A DNA stretch of 64,000 nucleotides from a bacterium M00.F.Ca.ET.205.01.1.1 (GCA_004791255.1 SRUQ01000003.1:334623-398622), one strand, 5' to 3'; counted from the first letter of the stretch, positions 27,401 to 40,887 are shown. Program-made: numbers and translations. The notes: generated from the sequence alone by a model not told the origin.

Positions 27401-28513
27401 GCGAATGCGGTTCTCGGTCGCCGGATCGAAGAACACCGCCTTGGTCAGGTTGAAGGCGAGCGGCGTGCTGGTGCCCGGCTGGATGTTGGCGTCGGCGCGC
27501 AGCCGCGCCACCACGCCCTTTCCGCCGAGATTGGTTACGGCGAAGGTGTCGGAGCCGGCCGGCTCGACCACCTCGATGTGCAGGTCGGCGGTGGCGATGT
27601 TCGAGGCGTTGCGCTCGGCACCCTCCGGATCGGTCAGCGATTCGGGCCGCACACCGAAGATGATCGGCTTGCCCTGGAATGCCGACAGGCCGGCAGGCGC
27701 GTTGGCCATCGGCAGGGAGATCGGCTCACGCGCTTCGCGCTGCAGCACGACGGACAGCGCGTTGCCCGATGTGGCGACGGTCGCCGGGATCAGGTTCATC
27801 GCCGGCGACCCCATGAAGTCGGCGACGAACAGATTGCTGGGGTTGTTGTAGATCTCGGCCGGCGTCCCGAACTGCTGCACCTCGCCATCGCGCATGACGG
27901 CGATCTTGGTGGCCAGCGTCATCGCCTCGATCTGGTCGTGGGTGACGTAGACGATGGTTGTGCCTGTGGTGGCGTGCAGGCGCTTGATCTCGATGCGCAT
28001 GTCGACGCGCAGCTTGGCGTCGAGGTTGGACAAAGGCTCGTCGAACAGGAACAGTTTGGGGTCGCGCACCAGCGCCCGGCCCATGGCGACGCGCTGGCGC
28101 TGGCCGCCCGAAAGCTGGCTCGGCTTGCGCTGCAGCAGGTGGCCGATCTGCAGCACCTTCGCCACCTTGTCGATCGCCTTCTGGCGCTCGTCGGCGGGCA
28201 CGCCGCGCATCTCCATACCGAAGGAGATGTTCCCGGCAACCGTCATGTTCGGGTAGAGGGCATAGCTCTGGAAGACCATGGCGATGTCGCGCTTGGAGGG
28301 GTGCAGATCGTTGACGGCGCGTCCATCGATGCGGATCTCGCCCGAGGTGATCGTCTCCAGCCCGGCAATGGTGTTGAGCAGCGTGGACTTGCCGCAGCCG
28401 GATGGACCGACCAGCACCAGGAAGCCGCCCTTTTCCAGTTCGACATCGATCCCTTTCAGGATCTCGATCTGGCCGAAACGCTTGCGCAGACCATCAATTT
28501 CCAGAAAAGCCAT
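27398..28513 (-). CDS. sugar ABC transporter ATP-binding protein (UgpC/MalK type)
   Basis: 371 residues: Walker A GPSGCGKST at 36-44, signature LSGGQ at 134-138, Walker B LFLFDEP, switch His in YVTHDQIEA, then a TOBE/OB C-terminal half typical of CUT1 ATPases. It is 4 nt after the permease gene. It powers import by the two permeases upstream. Confidence 0.95.
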   Translation of the reverse strand: MAFLEIDGLRKRFGQIEILKGIDVELEKGGFLVLVGPSGCGKSTLLNTIAGLETITSGEIRIDGRAVNDLHPSKRDIAMVFQSYALYPNMTVAGNISFGMEMRGVPADERQKAIDKVAKVLQIGHLLQRKPSQLSGGQRQRVAMGRALVRDPKLFLFDEPLSNLDAKLRVDMRIEIKRLHATTGTTIVYVTHDQIEAMTLATKIAVMRDGEVQQFGTPAEIYNNPSNLFVADFMGSPAMNLIPATVATSGNALSVVLQREAREPISLPMANAPAGLSAFQGKPIIFGVRPESLTDPEGAERNASNIATADLHIEVVEPAGSDTFAVTNLGGKGVVARLRADANIQPGTSTPLAFNLTKAVFFDPATENRIR

Positions 28514-28517
28514 TGGA

Positions 28518-29477
28518 TTATCCTTTGACGGCGCCGGCCATCAGGCCACGCACGAAATAGCGGCCGGCGAGCACATAGACGAGAAGGGTGGGGAGGGCGG
28601 CGATCATCGCCGCCGCCATGTTGACGTTGTATTCGACGACGCCGGTCGAGGTGTTGACGACATTGTTGAGCGCCACCGTCATCGGCATCGAATCGCCGGT
28701 GCCGGCGTAGGCCGAGGCGAACAAGAAGTCGTTCCAGATGTTGGTGAACTGGTAGATGACTGTGACGACGAAGATCGGCATCGAATTCGGCAGCATGATG
28801 CGGCGGAAGATCTGGAAGAAGGAGGCGCCATCGACCTGCGCGGCCTTCACCAGTTCGGTCGGGAACGCCTCGTAGTAGTTGCGGAAGAACAGCGTGGTGA
28901 AGCCGATGCCGTAGACGACGTGGACGAACACGAGATTGACTGTCGAATTGCCGAGCCCAAGGCTGGTTCCGATCGAGTTCTGCAGCGTCACGCCGAAGCG
29001 ACCGACGCTGCCCAGGATCGTCGCCATCGGCAACAGCACCGACTGGAACGGAATGAAGCAGGCGAACAGCATCAGCCCGAACACCAGCGTCGCCCCGCGA
29101 AACCGCCATTTGGTCAGCACATAGCCGTTCAAGGCGCCAAGCAGGGTCGAGATGATGACGGCCGGCACCACCATCTTGATGGAGTTCCAGAAATAGCCCT
29201 TGATGCCGGCGCAGGTGAGCCCGACGCAGGTCTCGCCCCAGGCCTTCAGCCATGGATCGAAGGTCGGCGCCTTGGGCAGCGAAAGCATGTTGCCGTTCTG
29301 GATCTCGTCCATGGTCTTGAACGAGGTCACCAGCATGACGAACAGCGGCATCAGGTAGAACAGCGCGAACAGCGCCAAAAGCCCGTAGATGACGATGCGG
29401 TTGACGAGTTTGACGTTCATGCCGCCGGAGGCCTGCCGGGAAGCGGTGGGGCGGGCGGGCGTGGCCACAGTGCTCAT
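28518..29477 (-). CDS. carbohydrate ABC transporter permease (MalG type)
   Basis: 319 residues with six membrane helices; the EAA loop is KAAQVDGASFFQIFRRIMLP. It begins MSTVATPARP, the same six residues as the other permease of this operon, suggesting a shared translation-start cassette. It overlaps the partner permease by 4 nt. Confidence 0.93.
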   Translation of the reverse strand: MSTVATPARPTASRQASGGMNVKLVNRIVIYGLLALFALFYLMPLFVMLVTSFKTMDEIQNGNMLSLPKAPTFDPWLKAWGETCVGLTCAGIKGYFWNSIKMVVPAVIISTLLGALNGYVLTKWRFRGATLVFGLMLFACFIPFQSVLLPMATILGSVGRFGVTLQNSIGTSLGLGNSTVNLVFVHVVYGIGFTTLFFRNYYEAFPTELVKAAQVDGASFFQIFRRIMLPNSMPIFVVTVIYQFTNIWNDFLFASAYAGTGDSMPMTVALNNVVNTSTGVVEYNVNMAAAMIAALPTLLVYVLAGRYFVRGLMAGAVKG

Positions 29478-30430
29478 CGCGGCTTCTCCCGCAGTTCCGA
29501 ATAGAGATAAGGCACGATGATGGCGACGATGGTCATCAGCATGATCACCGCACTGGCCGAACCGACGGCCATTTCGTTGCGCTTGAAAGTGTATTCGTAC
29601 ATGAAATTCGAGGGCAGCCAGGCCGAGCCACCGGGGCCGCCGCTGGTTAGCGCGACCACCAAGTCATAGGACTTGATGGCGAGGTGCGCGAGCACGATGA
29701 AGGCCGACAGGAAGATGGGCCGCAGCAGCGGAATGACGATGCGGCGGTAGAGCTGGAAAGTGGTGGCGCCGTCGATCTGCGCCGCCTTCATGATCTCGCC
29801 GTCGATGCCGCGCAGGCCGGCCAGGAACATCGCCATGATGAAGCCGGAAGCCTGCCAGACGCCGGCGATGACCACCGTATAGATGACGAAATCCTTGTTC
29901 TTGATCCAGTCGAAATGGAAGCTCGTCCAGCCCCACTGGTGCAAGGTCTGTTCGAGGCCGAGGCCGGGATCGAGGAACCATTTCCAGGCGACGCCGGTGA
30001 CGATGAAGGACAGCGCCATCGGGTAGAGATAGATCGGGCGCAGCACGCCTTCGCCGCGGATCTTCTGGTCGAGCAGGATGGCCAGGAACAGGCCGAGCGC
30101 CAGGCAGATCAAGATGTAGAGAAAGCCGAAAATGCCCATATTGGTGATCGACGTGTACCAGCTCGATGGCGGGTCGGTATCGAAGGTCCAGCCCCACAGT
30201 CGCTGATAGGCGCGCGAGCCTGATATCACATAGGACGGGAAGGTCTTGGAATTGGTGAAGGACAGATAGATCGTCCACAGGATGAAGCCGTAGACGAAGA
30301 CGATGGTGATGGCGAAGCTCGGCGCCAGGACGAGCTTGGGCAAGGCATCCTGCAGGCGCGAACGCACCGAGGCGCGCGGTCTGGCGTGCTCCGGCGTCAG
30401 CTTGATCTGGCTTGTCGCTACCGTGCTCAT
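29474..30430 (-). CDS. carbohydrate ABC transporter permease (MalF type)
   Basis: 318 residues, six membrane helices after a polar N-terminus; the EAA loop is KAAQIDGATTFQLYRRIVIP. I chose the ATG at 30430 because GGGAGGAG precedes it; the upstream frame adds nine unlikely residues. It forms the channel with the permease that follows. Confidence 0.92.
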   Translation of the reverse strand: MSTVATSQIKLTPEHARPRASVRSRLQDALPKLVLAPSFAITIVFVYGFILWTIYLSFTNSKTFPSYVISGSRAYQRLWGWTFDTDPPSSWYTSITNMGIFGFLYILICLALGLFLAILLDQKIRGEGVLRPIYLYPMALSFIVTGVAWKWFLDPGLGLEQTLHQWGWTSFHFDWIKNKDFVIYTVVIAGVWQASGFIMAMFLAGLRGIDGEIMKAAQIDGATTFQLYRRIVIPLLRPIFLSAFIVLAHLAIKSYDLVVALTSGGPGGSAWLPSNFMYEYTFKRNEMAVGSASAVIMLMTIVAIIVPYLYSELREKPR

Positions 30431-30475
30431 GGGGCTCCTCCCGTCGACGCGGGCCATGCGGCTCCGCGATCGGAA

Positions 30476-30499
30476 CCTTCCCCGCCGGAGCGGGGAAGG
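30476..30499. terminator. hairpin between binding-protein and permease genes
   Basis: A perfect 10-bp stem (CCTTCCCCGC with GCGGGGAAGG) and 4-nt loop in the 87-nt gap. In the direction of the operon it lacks a T-run, so it more likely stabilises the binding-protein message or dampens read-through than stops transcription. Confidence 0.5.
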
Positions 30500-30517
30500 T
30501 ATTTTCGTGTGTGTCGC

Positions 30518-31771
30518 TTACTTGGCGTCGTCGATCGCCTTGACCAGTTCGGTCACGGCTTCGTCCGAGGTCTTGATCTGACCGTGGACGAACTTAGACA
30601 CGACGTCCTTGTAGGCGTTGGCGACCGCCGGAGGCGCGCCATAGCCCTGGGCCAGCGAGCCGAACAGCGTGCCCCCGTCATTGGCTGCCTTCAGGTCGGC
30701 GATGCCCTTCTTGCCGCAAGCGTCGAAGTCGGTGTCCGGAACGTCGGTACGGGCCGGAACCGAACCCTTCACCACGTTGAAGGCCGACTGGAAGCTCTTC
30801 GACAGGGTGGCGGTGGCCAACGCGACCTGGGCGGCCTTGCGGTCGTCCGGAACGTTGAACATGCCGAACATGTCGGAGTTGTAGATCACGGAGCCGTCGG
30901 TGCCCGGGAAACGATAGCACAGGAAGTCCGTGCCCGGGGTCTTGTTGGCGGCGTGGAACTCGCCCTTGGCCCAGTCACCCATGACCTGCACCAGAGCGTC
31001 GCCCTTGATGACCATGGCGGTGGCAAGGTTCCAGTCGCGGCCCGAGAAGTTCGGGTCGACATAGGTGACCAGCTTGGCCAGATTGTCGAACGACTTCTTC
31101 ATCGTGTCGGACTTGAGCGAAGCGTCGTCGAGGTCGTTGAAGGCCTTCTTGTAGAACTCAGGTCCGCCGGTCGACAGCACGACCGAGTCGAACATGGTGG
31201 CTTCCTGCCAGTTCTGGCCGCCAAGAGCGAGCGGGATCACGCCGGCCGCCTTGGCCTTGTCGAGCAGGGCAATGAAGTCGTCGAAGGTCTTCGGCTCGGC
31301 ACCGCCGATCTTGTCCATGACGGCCTTGTTGATCCACAGCCAGTTGACCGAGTGGACGTTGACCGGAGCCGCGACCCACTTGCCTTCATAGACCGAGAAC
31401 TTCTGCAGGGCCGCCGGAACCGACTTGTCCCAGCCTTCCTTCTTGGCGGTCTCGGTCAGGTCGCCCATGACGCCGGCCGCCGCATAGTCGAGCACGGTGT
31501 AGCCGAGCATCTGCGAGGCGGTCGGGTAGTTGCCTGCCGCGACCATCGCCTTCAGCGCGGTCATGGCGGCGTCGCCGCCGCCGCCGGCCACCGGCACGTC
31601 CTTCCAGGCATAGCCTTCCTTGGCCAGGTCGCCCTTGAGGACGTTGAGAGCAGCCGCTTCGCCGCCCGACGTCCACCAATGCAGCATCTGCACTTCCTTG
31701 ACGTCCTCCGCATGGGCCGTGAAAGCCAGGCCTGATGCGAGAGCCGTTCCGATAAGCAGTTTGCGCAACAT
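30518..31771 (-). CDS. carbohydrate ABC transporter substrate-binding protein
   Basis: 417 residues with a classical signal peptide ([21 protein letters not shown], cleavage after residue 21) and an extracellular solute-binding family 1 fold opening with [16 protein letters not shown], a form common in glucose/mannose and other monosaccharide binders. GGGAGGAAG precedes the ATG. Abundant Trp/Tyr in the ligand cleft region is consistent with a sugar-like ligand. The ligand is not identified. Confidence 0.93.
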   Translation of the reverse strand: MLRKLLIGTALASGLAFTAHAEDVKEVQMLHWWTSGGEAAALNVLKGDLAKEGYAWKDVPVAGGGGDAAMTALKAMVAAGNYPTASQMLGYTVLDYAAAGVMGDLTETAKKEGWDKSVPAALQKFSVYEGKWVAAPVNVHSVNWLWINKAVMDKIGGAEPKTFDDFIALLDKAKAAGVIPLALGGQNWQEATMFDSVVLSTGGPEFYKKAFNDLDDASLKSDTMKKSFDNLAKLVTYVDPNFSGRDWNLATAMVIKGDALVQVMGDWAKGEFHAANKTPGTDFLCYRFPGTDGSVIYNSDMFGMFNVPDDRKAAQVALATATLSKSFQSAFNVVKGSVPARTDVPDTDFDACGKKGIADLKAANDGGTLFGSLAQGYGAPPAVANAYKDVVSKFVHGQIKTSDEAVTELVKAIDDAK

Positions 31772-31829
31772 GTACTTCCTCCCTTGTTGCATGCACATAA
31801 CCGGCGGATGTCCGCCGGGGTTTCCCAAC

Positions 31830-33341
31830 TCAGCCGACCCACCAACCGGTGCGCTGGCCGCGATGAAACTGGATAGTCTTTTCCTCGGTATAGTCCTCGA
31901 CGGCGCGTTTGCCGAGTTCGCGTCCAAGACCGGACTGCTTGTAGCCGCCGAAAGGCAGTTCGGGGTAACCTTCCATGAACGTGTTCACCCAGACCGTTCC
32001 CGAACGCACACCCCGCGCCACCGACATGCAGGTGTCGATGTTGGCGCTCCACACTCCCGCAGACAGACCATAGGGCGTGTTGTTGGCGATGTGCAACGCC
32101 TTTTCAATCGTTTCAAAAGTCAGCACCGAGAGCACCGGGCCGAACACTTCCTCGCGGGCAATGGCCATGTCCTGAGTGACGCCGCGGATGATGGTCGGAT
32201 CGAGGTATTGGCCGGCATTGGAAGCCAGTTGCTTGCCGCCGCTGAAGACGTTGCTGCCTTCGCTCGCCGCCGCTGTAACGTAGTCTGTTACCTTGGCCAG
32301 ATGGTCGGAGGAAATCATCGCACCGACCTTGGTGCCGGCCTCGAGCGGATCGCCAACCGTCACCTTGGCGGTGAGTGCCTTGACGGCCGCGAGAAAATCG
32401 TCGGCGATCGCCTCGTGCACGATCAGCCGGCTGCCGGCATTGCAGCATTCGCCGGCGTTGAAGAAGCCGCCGAACACCGCGGCGTCGGCGGCGGCTTCGA
32501 GGTCGGCGTCGGGGAAGACGATCTGGCCGTTCTTGCCGCCGAGTTCCATCGAGACCTTTTTCAGCGAATTCGAGGCCGAGGCCATTGTCATCTTGCCGAC
32601 CCGGGTGGAACCGGTGAAGGACACCATCTCGACCAGGGGGTGACTGACCATCGGCGCGCCGACATCGGCGCCGAGGCCGGCCAGGATGTTGACGACGCCC
32701 GCCGGCAGGCCGGCCTGCATCAGGATGTCACCCAGAACGAAGGTCGAGGCCGAGGTCATCTCGCTCGGCTTGACCACCACCGTGCAGCCTGCGGCGAGCG
32801 CGAAGGGTAGCTTCTGGCTGACGATCAGGAAGGGGAAATTCCATGGCGTGATCAGCGAGACGACGCCGATCGGCTCGCGCAGCACGACACCCAGCATGGC
32901 ATCGCCGAGGTTGGCGTAGCTTTCGCCATGCAGCGTGCGGGCAAGTGAAGCGGCATAGCGCCAGATGTCGACGGCGCCGCCGATCTCGCCGCGCGCCTGG
33001 GCGATCGGCTTGCCGGATTCCAGCGCGTCGAGCCGGGCGATATCCTCCAGCCGCGTCTCGATGAGGTCGGCCGCCTTGAAGAGGATCGCGGCGCGCTCGG
33101 AAGCCTTCATGCGCGGCCATGGGCCGGTCTCGAAAGCTTTGTGCGCGGCCTGCACCGCGGCCTCCACTTCCGCCGCACCGGCCTGGGCGTAGCGCGAAAC
33201 GGCAAAACCGTGGCCGGGGCTGCTGCGTTCAAGCGTGCGGCCGTCACGGGCATCGACATGCCTGCCGTCGATCAAGAGCTTGTAGGCTTTCGGCGCCGCG
33301 GAGGCCTCGGCCGGCATGGAAATCTTGAGGGGTGCGTTCAT
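31830..33341 (-). CDS. aldehyde dehydrogenase
   Basis: 503 residues, ALDH superfamily. Cofactor Lys191 is in VVVKPSE, the general base Glu266 in MELGGK and the nucleophile Cys300 in GECCNAG; the oligomerisation tail is normal. It sits between the enoyl-CoA hydratase and the binding-protein gene. In the operon it could oxidise a semialdehyde released by the DUF993 aldolase-like enzyme; this is inference. Confidence 0.93.
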   Translation of the reverse strand: MNAPLKISMPAEASAAPKAYKLLIDGRHVDARDGRTLERSSPGHGFAVSRYAQAGAAEVEAAVQAAHKAFETGPWPRMKASERAAILFKAADLIETRLEDIARLDALESGKPIAQARGEIGGAVDIWRYAASLARTLHGESYANLGDAMLGVVLREPIGVVSLITPWNFPFLIVSQKLPFALAAGCTVVVKPSEMTSASTFVLGDILMQAGLPAGVVNILAGLGADVGAPMVSHPLVEMVSFTGSTRVGKMTMASASNSLKKVSMELGGKNGQIVFPDADLEAAADAAVFGGFFNAGECCNAGSRLIVHEAIADDFLAAVKALTAKVTVGDPLEAGTKVGAMISSDHLAKVTDYVTAAASEGSNVFSGGKQLASNAGQYLDPTIIRGVTQDMAIAREEVFGPVLSVLTFETIEKALHIANNTPYGLSAGVWSANIDTCMSVARGVRSGTVWVNTFMEGYPELPFGGYKQSGLGRELGKRAVEDYTEEKTIQFHRGQRTGWWVG

Positions 33342-33358
33342 CGGATTTCCACTCTGCT

Positions 33359-34127
33359 CTAGGATCGCGAAAACACTGGCTTCTGCTTGGCTTTGAAGGC
33401 GCCGACGCCGGCCTTGAGGTCGCTGGTCAGCGCAATGAAGCCACTGGCCAATGCTTCCGTGGCGGCGGCACTTTCCTCGCTCTCGGCAACCGCGATCATC
33501 AGCTTGGCGGCTTCGGTCGCCAGCGGCCCGCGCTCGGCGATCTTTTCCGCCCAGGCCTTGGCTTCTTCGAATGCCTTGCCGGTGTCGACGACACGGTCGA
33601 CCACGCCCAAGGCAAGCGCTTCGGGGGCAACAAAAATCTCGCCGCCAAGCGCCATGCGCCGCACGGTTTGCACGCCGAAGCGGCGTACCGCGCGTTGCGT
33701 GCCGGACCAGCCGGGAACGACGCCGATGGAGGTCTCGGGAAAGCCGAGCTTGACCTGGGTTTCGGCGACGCGGAAATCACAGGCCGTGGCCAGTTCCAGC
33801 CCGCCGCCCAGCGCGTGGCCGGAGAGCACGGCGATGGTCGGCTGCCGCAGGCGCGCCAGCCGGTCGAAGACGCGGTGGCCGTAGCGCACCCATTGCACCT
33901 GGAAATCGGCGGCGCTTAATTGTGCCCAGGCCTCGACGTCGCCGCCGGCGCAGAACCCCTTGCCCTCACCACGGACGAGCACGACGCGCACGCCCTCGGC
34001 CAGTTCGGCCCCATCGAGTGCCGTTTCGAGCGCGCGCAGCATTGGAATGTCCAGCGCATTGAATTTCTCCGGCCGGCGCAGCGTGACGATGCCGATGGCG
34101 CCGTCCTGCTCGAAGGTGACGAGGGGC

Positions 34128-34135
<8 letters not shown>
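33359..34135 (-). CDS. enoyl-CoA hydratase/isomerase (crotonase family)
   Basis: 258 residues. The oxyanion-hole segment GKGFCAGGDVEAWA and SGHALGGGLELATACD with the catalytic-region Glu (ETSIGVVPGWSGTQ) are clear. The second Glu of classic hydratases lies at the ET of this last motif, so hydratase activity is possible. I chose the ATG at 34135 after GGAGG, not the TTG at 34147; it overlaps the CoA-transferase by 8 nt. A crotonase inside a sugar-transport operon is unusual. Confidence 0.9.
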
Positions 34136-37782
<3,647 letters not shown>

Positions 37783-37816
37783 CCCGGATGCATCCTCCCA
37801 ATTTCCATAAAATCTT

Positions 37817-37830
37817 TTGGAACGTTCTAA
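37817..37830. promoter_or_regulatory. LacI-family operator O1
   Basis: TTGGAACGTTCTAA, a near-palindrome around a central CG (37823-37824), 41 bp upstream of the lacI-type start. It shares the 11-base core TTGGAACGTTC with the perfect site 164 bp away. LacI-family operators typically have this central-CG form. Confidence 0.75.
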
Positions 37831-37972
37831 ACACTGCTTCGACTATGAGTCAATCGAGAACTTTTCTGAATCCGAAAGATTGATCGGATGCGACCGCACG
37901 GCCCACTTCGTAAGGCTTCCTGTGCCGCGATGCAGCATTCGCCTTTGAATGAGGCCTGATTCCCAAAGCTTC

Positions 37973-38001
37973 TTGATTTATTGGAACGTTCCATTTATAG
38001 G
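37973..38001 (+). promoter_or_regulatory. LacI-family operator O2 inside the DUF993 promoter
   Basis: TGGAACGTTCCA (37982-37993) is a perfect 12-bp palindrome. A candidate -35 (TTGATT, 37973-37978) and -10 (TATAGG, 37996-38001) flank it with 17-bp spacing, so a bound repressor would sit directly on the promoter. The operator centre is 34 bp before the DUF993 start. Confidence 0.75.
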
Positions 38002-38021
38002 CACGGCGAAGGGAGAGGTCC

Positions 38022-39176
38022 ATGGACATTGTCTTGCCTGCCGAGGGTGGCCAAAGCGCCCGCTACGCGCTGGTCGGCGCGCCGGTACAGCCGGTGATCG
38101 GAGCGCGGTTTTCGCGCATCGCCTATGCTGCCGCCCATGTCGTTGCCGACCCTCTTGCGATGACCGATCCGTGGTCCCGGCCAGCCGTCGACTGGGACAA
38201 GACGATGGCGTTCCGGCATCATTTGTGGCGGCTTGGTTTCCGCATCGCCGAGGCAATGGACACTTCGCAGCGCGGCATGGGTTTCGACTGGACAAGCGCG
38301 AAGGAATTGATCCGGCGCTCGATCGCCGAAGCGCGCACTGTCGCGGGCGCCGACCTCGCCTCCGGCGCCGGAACGGACCATCTGGCGCCGGCATCGGCCA
38401 GAACGCTCGACGATGTTGTCGCGGCCTATGAAGAGCAGTTCGCTTTCATCGAAGGGCAGGGCGGCAAGGCGATCATGATGGCGAGCCGTGCGCTGGCGGC
38501 GGTGGCGAAGGGGCCGGATGACTACGCCCTGGTCTACGACCGCATTCTGAGCCAGGCCTCCGGAAAGGTCATCCTGCACTGGCTGGGCGACATGTTCGAT
38601 CCGGCCTTGAAGGGCTATTGGGGCAGCGGCGATTTCGAAGCCGCACTCGATACGGTGGTCGCCATCATCGAGCGCCATGCCGGCAAGGTCGAAGGCATAA
38701 AGATATCCCTGCTCGATGCCGGCAGGGAGGTCGCGCTCAGGGACCGGTTGCCGGATGGGGTGGTGATGTTCACCGGCGACGACTTCAACTATCCCGAACT
38801 GATCGCGGGCGATGGCCGGAAACATTCGCACGCGCTGCTCGGTATTTTCGACGCCATCGCGCCCGCCGCCAACGCCGCCTTGACGAAACTGGGCGCTGGT
38901 GATCGCGCCGGCTATGACGCGCTGATGGCACCGACCGTGCCGCTGTCGCGAAAAATCTTCGAGGCGCCGACCGAATATTACAAGGCCGGCATTGTCTTCA
39001 TGGCCTGGCTGAACGGGCACCAGGACCACTTCACGATGGTCGGCGGCATGCAATCGGCGCGCGGCATTTGCCACTACGCCGACATCTTCCGCCTCGCCGA
39101 CCAGGCAGGGTTGCTGGCTGATCCGGAGCTTGCGGTGTCCAGGATGAAGAGCCTCTGTACCGTCGCCGGCGTCTGA
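38022..39176 (+). CDS. DUF993 protein, dihydrodipicolinate-synthase/aldolase-like
   Basis: 384 residues of the DUF993 family, distantly related to the TIM-barrel DHDPS/NAL aldolases. KVEGIKISLLDAG near residue 225 aligns with the strand that carries the Schiff-base Lys in that superfamily, and LHWLGDMFDPALKGYWG and MFTGDDFNYPELI are well-preserved family blocks. No signal peptide. GGGAGAGG precedes the ATG. It is the sole gene on the right side of the LacI-controlled divergent promoter, so it is very likely an enzyme of the same pathway, possibly cleaving an oxidised sugar; the reaction is unknown. Confidence 0.85.
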   Translation: MDIVLPAEGGQSARYALVGAPVQPVIGARFSRIAYAAAHVVADPLAMTDPWSRPAVDWDKTMAFRHHLWRLGFRIAEAMDTSQRGMGFDWTSAKELIRRSIAEARTVAGADLASGAGTDHLAPASARTLDDVVAAYEEQFAFIEGQGGKAIMMASRALAAVAKGPDDYALVYDRILSQASGKVILHWLGDMFDPALKGYWGSGDFEAALDTVVAIIERHAGKVEGIKISLLDAGREVALRDRLPDGVVMFTGDDFNYPELIAGDGRKHSHALLGIFDAIAPAANAALTKLGAGDRAGYDALMAPTVPLSRKIFEAPTEYYKAGIVFMAWLNGHQDHFTMVGGMQSARGICHYADIFRLADQAGLLADPELAVSRMKSLCTVAGV

Positions 39177-39481
39177 GCGACGCGAATTGCGCCAAGGGTC
39201 CCTCCGCGAGAATGGCGCGGCCAAAGCGCGGATTATGGCGCGGATCGTTCGATAGGCCGTGGGAATGGCGCCAGCAGATGACGGTCAATTGAGCTATCAG
39301 CCCTACGGGAATGGCTGGAAAGGGACGCCTGTCCGCCGGGGCGGGAAATCGACGAGGAAAGCGAGACAGATGGAAGCGCGTAAGGCCGGACTTCCGCGAT
39401 CACACCATAGGCTGACGCGACCATCCAGTTCACAATACTACTATAAGTGGTCGATTCCTCCAGGGATGTAGCCGCTCCAAA
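39177..39481. other. gene-poor spacer
   Basis: 305 nt with no coding frame I can support. A TATAAG at 39442-39447 followed by the terminator at 39482 leaves room for a ~65-nt transcript that contains CCTCC, but no good -35 is present. Confidence 0.4.
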
Positions 39482-39517
39482 GGCCCACCGCAGGTCGCTC
39501 CCGTGGTGGGTCTTTTT
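39482..39517 (+). terminator. Rho-independent terminator
   Basis: A 9-bp stem with G-U pairs (GGCCCACCG, 39482-39490, with TGGTGGGTC, 39504-39512) followed by TTTTT. It may end DUF993 transcription 300 nt downstream, or a short RNA starting near 39450. Confidence 0.75.
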
Positions 39518-39552
39518 AATTTGAACTGCGCGATCGACGACTGGGAGGTCCG

Positions 39553-39714
39553 TCAGCGCTTCACCTTCGGTGTGATCTCTTCTATCCGCACCTTGTCGCC
39601 AATCTCTTTGGCCAGCGCGAGCGCCTTTTCCTTGTCCTTGGTCGTAAGCACCGAGCGCCAGTGCGGTTTCTCGAAGACGCTCACGACGTAGGTTGTTGCT
39701 GCTTTATCTGCCAT
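39553..39714 (-). CDS. small basic protein of unknown function (53 aa)
   Basis: A 53-residue frame with a strand-helix-strand pattern: TYVVSVFEKPHWRSVLTT then KDKEKALALAKEIGDKVRIEEITPKVKR. The alternation of charged and hydrophobic residues looks like a real small fold. No clear ribosome site precedes the ATG at 39714; TATATT lies 5 nt upstream, so a leaderless transcript is conceivable. The 276-nt gap between it and the ankyrin gene shows nothing else. Confidence 0.5.
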   Translation of the reverse strand: MADKAATTYVVSVFEKPHWRSVLTTKDKEKALALAKEIGDKVRIEEITPKVKR

Positions 39715-39990
39715 ATCGCTAATATAGCAGGCGATGACAGGGCCGCCTAGCGAAGGTGGTCCAGAGAGGTCGTTCTCCGTGCTGGGGCTTCTCCAGGCTC
39801 CCAACGCGGTAGTCCTGACGCTTATAGGCTCACGCATGGAACGCCCTCGCAACTCGAATTTGATTCGATATCGCGGGGTCGCCTCGTTCCGTTAGCAATT
39901 GCTGAAATACCTTGTCGCGATTCAGCATTCGCACTAAACTGACCCTTCTCGCATCTTGCCACGCCCGCCAACTAGATACAGGGGTGCCCA

Positions 39991-40887
39991 ATGCGCGACG
40001 TTTTGCTTCTCACACTGCTGTTGCTTGTGCACATGCCGATGACATCGCATGCCGCCGCCATTCACGACGCAGCCGTGAAGGGTGATCTCGCGGCGATTTC
40101 GGCGGCGCTCGATGCAGGTGCCGGCGTTGACGAGAGCGATGGGAAAGCGACACCGCTCTATCTTGCGGTGAGGGGTGGGCATTTTGCGGCGGCAAAACTG
40201 CTCATTGAACGCGGTGCCGACGTCAACGCCGCTCCGACGCCGCTTCTGGGTCCTGCCCTCATGCTGGCTTTGGCAAAACGCAGGATCGATTTGATCAAGC
40301 TATTGCTGGACGCGGGCGCAGATCCAAATTCGCACCGCGCCCGCGAAAACGCCCTGCACATCGCCGTCAGATCCGGTTGCCTCGATTGCGTGAAGGCACT
40401 GGTCGAGGCCGGCGCTGACGTGAATGCGAAGACAAAGGACGGCAAGACACCGCTCCATCTGGCAAAATTCACGGGGCAACGCGAAGTCGCTGACTATCTC
40501 ATGTCGCACGGCGTTGTCTTGCCGACACCAGCTCCGATCTCGATGAAGTTGGCTACTGCCGATGTCGAGAAAGGCCGAACCTACTTCACCCACCTGTGTG
40601 CCGGTTGCCACTCCGCCGAGCCCCAGGGAGGGACCAAGCAGGGGCCGAACTTGTGGAGCGTCGTCGGCCGCGACAAGGCATCCCTGGCAAATATGCGTTA
40701 CTCCGAAACCTTGCTTGGCTGGGAAGGCGTGTGGACGTACGAGGACCTGAACAGATATCTCTTCGGGCCTATGCTTACCACGCCGGGCGTTTACATGGAG
40801 ATGCCTGGTGTTCCGGACGAGACTGAACGAATAGACGTAATCGCCTACTTGCGCACACTTAGTGACAAGCCGATCCCGCTGCCCTAA
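39991..40887 (+). CDS. secreted ankyrin-repeat / cytochrome c fusion protein
   Basis: 298 residues in three parts. Residues 1-22 are a signal peptide ending SHA-AA. Residues 23-175 hold about five ankyrin repeats (for example ATPLYLAVRGGHFAAAKLLI, KTPLHLAKFTGQREVADYL). Residues 190-295 are a class I cytochrome c: haem motif CAGCH at 203-207, GPNLWSVVGR after it as in mitochondrial-type cytochromes, and Met269 or Met271 (GVYMEMPGV) as sixth ligand. It should be periplasmic and carry electrons while its repeats bind a partner protein. It stands alone, and its base composition is lower in GC than the neighbours. Confidence 0.9.
   Translation: MRDVLLLTLLLLVHMPMTSHAAAIHDAAVKGDLAAISAALDAGAGVDESDGKATPLYLAVRGGHFAAAKLLIERGADVNAAPTPLLGPALMLALAKRRIDLIKLLLDAGADPNSHRARENALHIAVRSGCLDCVKALVEAGADVNAKTKDGKTPLHLAKFTGQREVADYLMSHGVVLPTPAPISMKLATADVEKGRTYFTHLCAGCHSAEPQGGTKQGPNLWSVVGRDKASLANMRYSETLLGWEGVWTYEDLNRYLFGPMLTTPGVYMEMPGVPDETERIDVIAYLRTLSDKPIPLP

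Noticed and set aside
30386..31735. 449-residue plus-strand frame
   Set aside because: Antisense to the binding-protein gene, which has a signal peptide and ribosome site.
37854..37870. Possible third LacI operator (GAGAACTTTTCTGAA)
   Set aside because: Lacks the central CG and matches only loosely.
39448..39480. tRNA T-arm-like GGTCGATTCC
   Set aside because: No acceptor, D-arm or anticodon stem can be formed around it.
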